Shown in pieces: positions 58,864 to 64,000 of a stretch of 64,000 nt of DNA. The translations under genes were made by a program, and so were the position numbers. The DNA is from Rhabdothermincola salaria (GTDB lineage: Bacteria; Actinomycetota; Acidimicrobiia; Acidimicrobiales; Acidimicrobilacustridaceae): the NCBI RefSeq assembly GCF_021246445.1, contig NZ_JAJQXW010000001.1, positions 992,001 through 1,056,000 of the forward strand, written 5' to 3'. The first letter of the stretch is position 1, and every line of letters begins with the position of its first letter. The notes below the pieces were generated by a model. It saw only the letters and a list, made by a program, of their open reading frames with translations, had not been told where the DNA came from and did not search any database.

Positions 58864-58983
58864 GCGGAGCGACCCCGAGCGCCGGCGCGACGAACCGCCG
58901 CCGGCGCGAGGCGGGCCGGCGGCGTCCTCGGGAGCGTCCCCGAAGTCGAAGCTGGGTTGGTCGGGGCCCGGCGTGGCCGGTCC

Positions 58984-60177
58984 CTACAGGCCGAGGGCCG
59001 AGGCCAGCTGCTCGACGCGGTCGGTGCGCTCCCAGGTGAAGCCGTCGCCCTCGCGGCCGAAGTGGCCGTAGGCGGCTGTCTGGCGGTACACGGGGCGGCG
59101 CAGGTCGAGGTCTCGGGTGATGGCGGCGGGGCGCAGGTCGAACACCTGGCGCACCGCGTCCGCGATCTTCTCGGGATCGACGGTGGCGGTGCCGAACGTC
59201 TCCACCATGAGCGACACCGGATGGGCGACGCCGATGGCGTAGGCGACCTGCACCTCGCAGCGCTCAGCGGCCCCGGCGGCGACCACGTTCTTGGCCACCC
59301 ACCGCGCCGCGTAGGCCGCGGAGCGGTCGACCTTCGACGGGTCCTTGCCCGAGAAGGCGCCCCCTCCGTGGCGGGCCATGCCCCCGTAGGTGTCGACGAT
59401 GATCTTGCGCCCGGTGAGCCCGGCGTCGCCGACGGGACCGCCGATGACGAACCGCCCCGTGGGGTTGACGAACACCTCGTAGTCGTCGTCGGCGAAGGCC
59501 TCGGGGACCACGGGGCGGATGACCTGCTCGATGAGGTCCGGGCGGATGGCGTCGTCGCGGTCGATGCCGTCGTTGTGCTGGGTGGAGATGAGCACGGTGC
59601 GCAGCCGCACCGGCCGCCCGTCCTCGTAGTCGAAGGTCACCTGGGTCTTGCCGTCAGGGCGCAGGTAGGGCACTGCTCCGGACTTGCGGACCTCGGCGAG
59701 GCGCTCGGCCATGCGGTGCGCCGTGTGGATGGGCAGGGGCATCAAGACGTCGGTGTCGCGGCAGGCGTAGCCGAACATCATCCCCTGGTCGCCGGCGCCC
59801 TGCTGGTTCAACAGGTCCTCGCCGGAGGTGCCGGTACGGACCTCTTCGGAGTCGTCGACCCCCTGGGCGATGTCGGGTGACTGCTCGTCGAGGCTGACCA
59901 TGACCCCGACGGTGTTGCCGTCGTAGCCGTAGGACTCGCGGTTGTAGCCGATCTCGTTGATCGTGGAGCGCACGATCTTGGGGATGTCGACGTAGCCCGA
60001 GGTGGTGATCTCACCGGCGACCACGGCCAGCCCGGTGGTCACCATGGTCTCGCACGCCACCCGGCTCATGGGGTCCTGGGCCAGCATCGCATCGAGGATG
60101 GCGTCGGAGATCTGGTCGGCGACCTTGTCGGGATGGCCCTCGGTGACGGATTCCGAGGTGAAGGTCCAGCTGGTCAC
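58984..60177 (-). CDS. metK: S-adenosylmethionine synthase
   Basis: Makes SAM from methionine and ATP. In the 397-residue protein, [19 protein letters not shown] opens the sequence, then [13 protein letters not shown], the [19 protein letters not shown] signature and [20 protein letters not shown] follow. I chose the GTG at 60177 because AAGGAG lies five bases upstream. Cotranscribed with coaBC upstream. No SAM riboswitch was noticed. Confidence 0.97.
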   Translation of the reverse strand: MTSWTFTSESVTEGHPDKVADQISDAILDAMLAQDPMSRVACETMVTTGLAVVAGEITTSGYVDIPKIVRSTINEIGYNRESYGYDGNTVGVMVSLDEQSPDIAQGVDDSEEVRTGTSGEDLLNQQGAGDQGMMFGYACRDTDVLMPLPIHTAHRMAERLAEVRKSGAVPYLRPDGKTQVTFDYEDGRPVRLRTVLISTQHNDGIDRDDAIRPDLIEQVIRPVVPEAFADDDYEVFVNPTGRFVIGGPVGDAGLTGRKIIVDTYGGMARHGGGAFSGKDPSKVDRSAAYAARWVAKNVVAAGAAERCEVQVAYAIGVAHPVSLMVETFGTATVDPEKIADAVRQVFDLRPAAITRDLDLRRPVYRQTAAYGHFGREGDGFTWERTDRVEQLASALGL

Positions 60178-60229
60178 AGGTGCTCCTTGGCGGGCATCGG
60201 GCCCGAGGTGGTGGACGGTGGGAACGGCC

Positions 60230-61468
60230 TCAGCTCGATGTCGCGGTGCGCAGCTCCACCACGGCATCGAGCACGGCTCGAGCCACCGCCCGCTTGTCGG
60301 TCAAGGGGACATCTTGGCGCATCCCCCCGGGCCCGAGGAGCACCACCGCGTTGGTGTCGTGCTCGAAGCCCACGCCGGGTGCGCTCACGTCGTTGGCCAC
60401 GATGAGGTCGAGGTTCTTGCGTTCGAGCTTGGCCCGTGCGTTGTCGAGCAGGTCGCGGGTCTCGGCCGCGAAGCCGACCAGCACCTGGCCGGGCCGCTTG
60501 GCCCGACCGAGGTCGACGAGGAAGTCGTGGGTGGGCTCGAGCACGATGTGGGGCGGGCCGTCGGCCGCCAGCTCGTGCTTCTTCAACTTGTGGTCGGCCA
60601 CCACGACGGGACGGAAGTCGGCGACCGCCGCGGCCATGACCACCACGTCAGCATGGTCGGCCCGGGGCACGACCACGGCTTGCATGTCGGCGGCGCTGGC
60701 CACCTCGATCATCTCGACACCGGCCGGCGCAGCACGCTCGACGGTGCTGACGAGGGTGACCCGCGCCCCACGGGCTGCGGCCTCGGCCGCCAGGGCGTAG
60801 CCCTGCTTGCCGGACGACCGGTTGGTGATGACCCGCACCGGGTCGATGGCCTCCCGGGTGCCACCGGCCGTGACCAGGACCGACACCCCGGCGAGGTCGT
60901 CGGCCCGGCCGTCGGGCGGAGCGTCGGCTCCGTCGAGCACGTGCGCGACGGCGGCCACGATGTCGGCCGGCTCAGCCAGTCGACCGGCGCCGACGTCGCC
61001 ACCGGCCAGGCGCCCCTCGGTGGGCCACACGACGTGCACCCCGCGCGAGCGCAGCAGCTCGAGGTTGTCCTGCACGGCCGGGTGCTCCCACATCTCGGTG
61101 TGCATCGCCGGGCACACGACGACGGGGGCCCGGGTGGCGAGGAGGGTGGCGGTGAGCAGGTCGTCGGAGTAGCCGTGGGCGTAGGCCGACAGCACACGGG
61201 CGGTGGCGGGAGCCACCACGACCAGATCGGCGCCCTGGCCGAGCCGCGTGTGGGGGATGGGGCTGTCCTCGTGCCACAGGGAGGTCTGCACCGGCTCGGA
61301 GGCCAGCGCCGAGAACGTGGTCTCCCCCACGAAGTGGGTGGCCCCCTCCGTCAGCACGGGCGCCACGTGGGCCCCGGCGTCGACCAGGCGGCGGCACACG
61401 TCGATGGCCTTGTAGGCCGCGATCCCCCCGGTGACCCCGAGGACGATCCGGCGCCCGGCGAGGCTCAC
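60230..61468 (-). CDS. coaBC: Phosphopantothenoylcysteine decarboxylase / synthetase
   Basis: Two steps of coenzyme A synthesis. In the 412-residue protein, the N-terminal flavin-dependent CoaC domain (1-190) has [17 protein letters not shown], the [20 protein letters not shown] segment and the active Cys region [18 protein letters not shown]. The C-terminal CoaB domain has [29 protein letters not shown] (given here only as a landmark) and KLKK before the nucleotide site. It starts with GTG at 61468. Confidence 0.95.
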   Translation of the reverse strand: MSLAGRRIVLGVTGGIAAYKAIDVCRRLVDAGAHVAPVLTEGATHFVGETTFSALASEPVQTSLWHEDSPIPHTRLGQGADLVVVAPATARVLSAYAHGYSDDLLTATLLATRAPVVVCPAMHTEMWEHPAVQDNLELLRSRGVHVVWPTEGRLAGGDVGAGRLAEPADIVAAVAHVLDGADAPPDGRADDLAGVSVLVTAGGTREAIDPVRVITNRSSGKQGYALAAEAAARGARVTLVSTVERAAPAGVEMIEVASAADMQAVVVPRADHADVVVMAAAVADFRPVVVADHKLKKHELAADGPPHIVLEPTHDFLVDLGRAKRPGQVLVGFAAETRDLLDNARAKLERKNLDLIVANDVSAPGVGFEHDTNAVVLLGPGGMRQDVPLTDKRAVARAVLDAVVELRTATSS

Positions 61469-61499
61469 GGCAACGGTCGGCGGCGCCGGTCGGTGCGGC

Positions 61500-61805
61500 T
61501 CACTCGGCGTCGTCGCCCTCGACCGCCTGATCGGTCTCCACCGCCACGAGCTCGGCCGGGGTGGTGCGCACGGGCACGATCTTGTCGGCGGCGATCTCCT
61601 CGAAGGCGATCGACAGCGGCTTGCGCGCCACCGAGGTCACCTGCGGTGGCACGTTGTTGGTGGTGCCGTCGACCAGCTGGCCGAAGTAGGCGTTGATCTG
61701 GCGGGCCCGCATGGCCCCCAGCGACACCAGGGTGAACTTGGAGTCGACCTTGGACAGGAGGGTCTCGACGCGAGGGTTGATCATCGAGTCATGGATCTGG
61801 GCCAC
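61500..61805 (-). CDS. rpoZ: RNA polymerase omega subunit
   Basis: Promotes assembly of RNA polymerase around beta prime. The 101-residue protein has MINPRVETLLSKVDSKFTLVSL, RARQINAYFGQL, and KPLSIAFEEIAADKI, the actinobacterial omega signature. I took the GTG at 61805, with GGAGAG nine bases upstream; the downstream Met in HDSMINPRV is too close to the conserved core. It lies between gmk and coaBC, as in other actinobacteria. Confidence 0.93.
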   Translation of the reverse strand: MAQIHDSMINPRVETLLSKVDSKFTLVSLGAMRARQINAYFGQLVDGTTNNVPPQVTSVARKPLSIAFEEIAADKIVPVRTTPAELVAVETDQAVEGDDAE

Positions 61806-61863
61806 GGGTCTGCACTCTCCGGTGTCGGGGGGGGTTGGTCGGGCGGGATGGAGCCGGGCGATC

Positions 61864-62400
61864 CTACCAGCTACGTCGGGCTTCGATGAGGTCTCGAACC
61901 TCGGCGACGGTGTCGTCGAGGTCGTCGTTGACCACCCGCACCGCGCCGAGCGCCCGGCCCCGCTCGAGCTCCTGTTCGGCCACGGCGACCCGCTCGGCCA
62001 CCTGGTCGGGCGGGTCGCCCCTCCCCCGCAACCGGTCGGCCTGGACCTGGCGCGACGGCGGCTCCAGCAGGACCACGAGGGCCGCGGGCTCGCGCTCGAG
62101 CACCTGCTCGGCGCCCTGGACGTCGATCTCGAGCACGACGTCGTGGTCGTCTCCGGCCTCCGGCCACGGAGTGCCGTAGAGGTTGCCCAGGAAGTCGGCG
62201 TGCTCGAGGAAACCGCCGGAGGCGGCGTGGGCCTCGAAGGTGGGCCGGTCGACGAAGGTGTAGGCGTCGGCCGCCTCGCCCGGTCGGGGCGCGCGGGTGG
62301 TCCACGACCGCGACAACCACAGTCGAGGGTCTTCGGCCACCAGGCGGGCCACGACGGTGCCCTTGCCGACCCCACCGGGGCCGCACACGACGACGATCAC
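61864..62400 (-). CDS. gmk: Guanylate kinase
   Basis: Phosphorylates GMP to GDP. In the 178-residue protein the P-loop is GPGGVGKGT (Gly in place of the usual Ser at the third position), followed by the GMP-binding SRSWTTRAPRPGE, the ADAYTFVDRPTF region, EHADFLGNLYGTP and LEIDVQGAEQV. I chose the GTG at 62400, 25 bases after the mihF stop, which places the P-loop near the N-terminus as expected. Slightly shorter than the E. coli enzyme. Confidence 0.93.
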   Translation of the reverse strand: MIVVVCGPGGVGKGTVVARLVAEDPRLWLSRSWTTRAPRPGEAADAYTFVDRPTFEAHAASGGFLEHADFLGNLYGTPWPEAGDDHDVVLEIDVQGAEQVLEREPAALVVLLEPPSRQVQADRLRGRGDPPDQVAERVAVAEQELERGRALGAVRVVNDDLDDTVAEVRDLIEARRSW

Positions 62401-62425
62401 CGGCGTCGGGCCCGACGCCGCGAGG

Positions 62426-62743
62426 TCAGGACCCGAAGGCGTCCAGCAGGGCCTTGCGCTGCTGGGCGCCCAGGCCGCGGAGGCGCCGGGTGTCGGCGAT
62501 GCCGATCTCGTCCATCGTGCGTCGGGCGGTGACCTTGCCCACGCCCGGGAGCGACTCGAGCACGGCGAGCACCTTGATGCCCGCGACCATGTCGTCGCGG
62601 TCGGCCTCCGCGAGCAGCTCGGGCAGGGTGATCGAGCCCATCTTGAGGCGTTCCTTGAGCTCGGCGCGAGCCCGACGGGCCTCGGCGGCCTTGACGAGCG
62701 CAGCTTGGCGCTGCTCGTCCGAGAGGGCGGGAGGGAGCGGCAT
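62426..62743 (-). CDS. mihF: Integration host factor, mycobacterial type
   Basis: Nucleoid protein of actinobacteria that binds and bends DNA. The 105-residue protein has two N-terminal helices (QRQAALVKAAEARRARAELK) and a helix-two-turn-helix DNA-binding part with LESLPGVGKVTARRTMDEIG. It keeps the conserved neighbourhood mihF-gmk-rpoZ. TAGGGT seven bases before the ATG points to a leaderless message. Confidence 0.95.
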   Translation of the reverse strand: MPLPPALSDEQRQAALVKAAEARRARAELKERLKMGSITLPELLAEADRDDMVAGIKVLAVLESLPGVGKVTARRTMDEIGIADTRRLRGLGAQQRKALLDAFGS

Positions 62744-62750
62744 GATCGCG

Positions 62751-62756
62751 ACCCTA
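62751..62756 (-). promoter_or_regulatory. Candidate -10 element of leaderless mihF
   Basis: TAGGGT on the minus strand, seven bases before the ATG at 62743. Confidence 0.5.
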
Positions 62757-62821
62757 CCCCTCGCGCCGGTCGTTCCGGGCCAGACCGGGGACGAGATCCG
62801 CGCCGGGCTCGTCCGGGACGC

Positions 62822-63493
62822 TCAGGAGGCCGGGACGGGACCGACGGCGCCGCCCGGGGCCACGAGCGCGGCGGGGAGCGGGCCCAGCAGTGGGGCTTCG
62901 AGCACACCGACGAGGACGTCGGTGAGGTTGGCCTCGAAGGTGTCGTCGTCGAGCTCGACCGGCCGACGGGACTCGAGCTGACGGGCCCGGGACGACATCG
63001 CCGCCGTCATCAGCATGATCATCTCGACCACCCGCTCGCGGCGGACCGCCGCCGGCAGCTCGGTGGGCCGGGCCTCGAGCATGGTGAGGATGTCGACGAG
63101 GTGAGGCCCGGTGCCCACGGTGTCGGCACGCCAGTCCGAGAAGAGCGGCGACAACCCTGCCACGATGCGCAGGTAGTCGCGCCCTTCCGGAGTGGCCAGG
63201 TGGGCGGCGTAGGGAACCACCAGCACGGCGACCAGGTCTCTGGTGGTGCTCCCGTCCGCCAGGCGGGCCCGCAGCTCACCGCGGGCGGCGTCGGTGGGAT
63301 CGCCGTGACGGGCCAGGATCGCCTCGAGCAGCCCCTCGCGGGACCCGAAGTGGTAGTTGACCGCCGAGACGTTGCGTTGCCCGGCCGCGTCGGTGATCTC
63401 GCGCAGCGTGACGCGGTACGGACCGCGTCGGGCGAAGAGCCGCTCGGCCTCGCGCAGGAGGCGTTCCTTGGTGGGAGTGCTGTCGCGGGGCAC
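62822..63493 (-). CDS. TetR family transcriptional regulator
   Basis: A 223-residue protein with an N-terminal helix-turn-helix: TKERLLREAERLFARRGPYRVTL then REITDAAGQRNVSAVNYHFGSREGLLEAILARH, given here as landmarks. The ligand domain (about 70-223) is helical, with no recognisable ligand. The start is GTG at 63493, with TAACGT eight bases upstream. It is read in the same direction as the LLM oxidoreductase gene upstream, whose strong terminator separates them; it may regulate nearby catabolic genes outside the window. Confidence 0.88.
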   Translation of the reverse strand: MPRDSTPTKERLLREAERLFARRGPYRVTLREITDAAGQRNVSAVNYHFGSREGLLEAILARHGDPTDAARGELRARLADGSTTRDLVAVLVVPYAAHLATPEGRDYLRIVAGLSPLFSDWRADTVGTGPHLVDILTMLEARPTELPAAVRRERVVEMIMLMTAAMSSRARQLESRRPVELDDDTFEANLTDVLVGVLEAPLLGPLPAALVAPGGAVGPVPAS

Positions 63494-63501
63494 GGTCGGC
63501 G

Positions 63502-63507
63502 ACGTTA
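63502..63507 (-). promoter_or_regulatory. Candidate -10 element of leaderless tetR-family gene
   Basis: TAACGT on the minus strand, eight bases before the GTG at 63493. It lies just downstream of the hairpin at 63515-63545. Confidence 0.48.
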
Positions 63508-63514
63508 CCGGGTG

Positions 63515-63545
63515 CGTCGGTGGGGTCCGAGGGACCCCACCGACG
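63515..63545 (-). terminator. 14-bp perfect hairpin after the LLM oxidoreductase gene
   Basis: CGTCGGTGGGGTCC and its exact complement with loop GAG, starting eight bases after the oxidoreductase stop codon. No T-run follows (the next minus-strand bases are CACCCGG), so it is a hairpin-only type terminator, or a roadblock insulating the tetR-family gene. Confidence 0.68.
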
Positions 63546-63552
63546 TCCGGGA

Positions 63553-64000
63553 TCAGTTCGGGAGCGGGGCGAGAGCGGAGTCGGGGATGACCGTCGGCCA
63601 CTCGATGTCGGGCAGCGGCTTGGAGAAGCGGCCGTACTTGGGCTGGGCCTCGGCCCGGTACCGGTCGGTGGAGTGCACCGGATCCTTGTCGAACTCGGGG
63701 ATCACGTTCTGACCGAAGAGCTCGAGGCACTCGAGGATCTCCTCGTGGTACATGCCTTCGATGGGCAGGCCGAACGCGAGCTGGTCCATGCCCACGTCGC
63801 CCCAGGCGGCGATCTGCTCAGCGACCTCGTCGGGGGTGCCGCACAGCATGTGGCCGGCCTCGATGATGCCGTCGAGGAGCTCGTCGCCGTCGATGTTGGG
63901 ATCCTGGACGATGTCGTGGAGCGACATCGGGGTGCCGGGCCAGGTGATGGCGTCCTGGGACTTGGGCATGGTGTCGTGGTAGAGGTTCACCATCGTCACC
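63553..64000 (-). CDS. LLM class flavin-dependent oxidoreductase, C-terminal part (runs off the window)
   Basis: Only the last 148 residues are present. AGHMLCGTPDEVAEQIAAWGDVGMDQLAFGLPIEGM is the luciferase-like monooxygenase pattern in which the GTPDEVAEQI loop closes over the TIM barrel, followed by a CLELFGQNVIPEFDKDP helix (given as landmarks). Members use FMN or F420 to oxidise diverse substrates; many actinobacterial paralogues exist, so the substrate cannot be told. Acidimicrobiia are rich in these enzymes. The N-terminal part lies beyond 64000. Confidence 0.88.
   Translation of the reverse strand, partial: VTMVNLYHDTMPKSQDAITWPGTPMSLHDIVQDPNIDGDELLDGIIEAGHMLCGTPDEVAEQIAAWGDVGMDQLAFGLPIEGMYHEEILECLELFGQNVIPEFDKDPVHSTDRYRAEAQPKYGRFSKPLPDIEWPTVIPDSALAPLPN

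Noticed and set aside
60178-60229. SAM riboswitch before metK
   Set aside because: Only 52 bases separate coaBC and metK, too short for the known classes, and an ordinary Shine-Dalgarno sequence is there.

Overview
This window is a high-GC, gene-dense piece of a bacterial chromosome. It is almost entirely housekeeping genes, with no prophage, insertion sequence, CRISPR array or recognisable island. The actinobacterial signs are a mycobacterial-type integration host factor next to gmk, rpoZ, coaBC and metK, a PriA without helicase motifs, a TlyA methyltransferase in a nadK-recN block, DUF4235 and DUF1844 proteins, a fused 2-oxoacid:ferredoxin oxidoreductase and frequent GTG starts. A type III glutamine synthetase and an LLM flavin oxidoreductase are also present. 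I infer Actinobacteriota, most plausibly Acidimicrobiia; the genus cannot be read from the sequence by eye.

Left part (1-21.3 kb): the 5' end of scpA, a lipoprotein, trpS, DUF4235, glutamine synthetase III, two poorly known proteins, a TraR/DksA-type zinc finger protein, and then a leftward block tlyA-nadK-recN-pyrG-Nudix-xerD (rRNA methylation, NADP, DNA repair, CTP, chromosome dimer resolution). A phasin-like protein, a HAD phosphatase, DUF1015, korA-korB (reductive or oxidative 2-oxoglutarate:ferredoxin chemistry), an SSB-like protein and a TPR protein with a disordered basic N-terminus follow.

Middle (21.4-45.3 kb): one complete rrn operon (16S-23S-5S, leftward) with a readable promoter, a long leader, flanking processing stems, no tRNA in the spacer and a strong terminator. 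Upstream of it lies tyrS. Next is a complete arginine operon, argC-J-B-D-F-R-G-H, running on into a DNA glycosylase and a Nudix hydrolase, mostly with 4-base stop/start overlaps. Then come infC-rpmI-rplT-rRNA methyltransferase-pheS-pheT, with infC apparently starting at AUA, and a divergent DUF1844 gene.

Right part (45.3-64 kb): hisG with a cold-shock-domain gene, a VIT-family transporter, the riboflavin operon ribD-E-BA-H, mogA, def-fmt-rsmB, two RNA-methyltransferase-like genes with a cation/proton antiporter, and the conserved block mihF-gmk-rpoZ-coaBC-metK-priA behind a TetR regulator and a truncated LLM oxidoreductase.

The most notable window-wide signal is transcriptional. At least twelve genes that head a transcription unit have a TAnnnT hexamer exactly 6-8 bases before the start codon and no Shine-Dalgarno sequence. 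This is the layout expected of leaderless mRNAs. Genes inside operons instead use stop/start overlaps. No plainly new multi-gene system was found; the findings list gives regulatory and structural oddities, with their limits.
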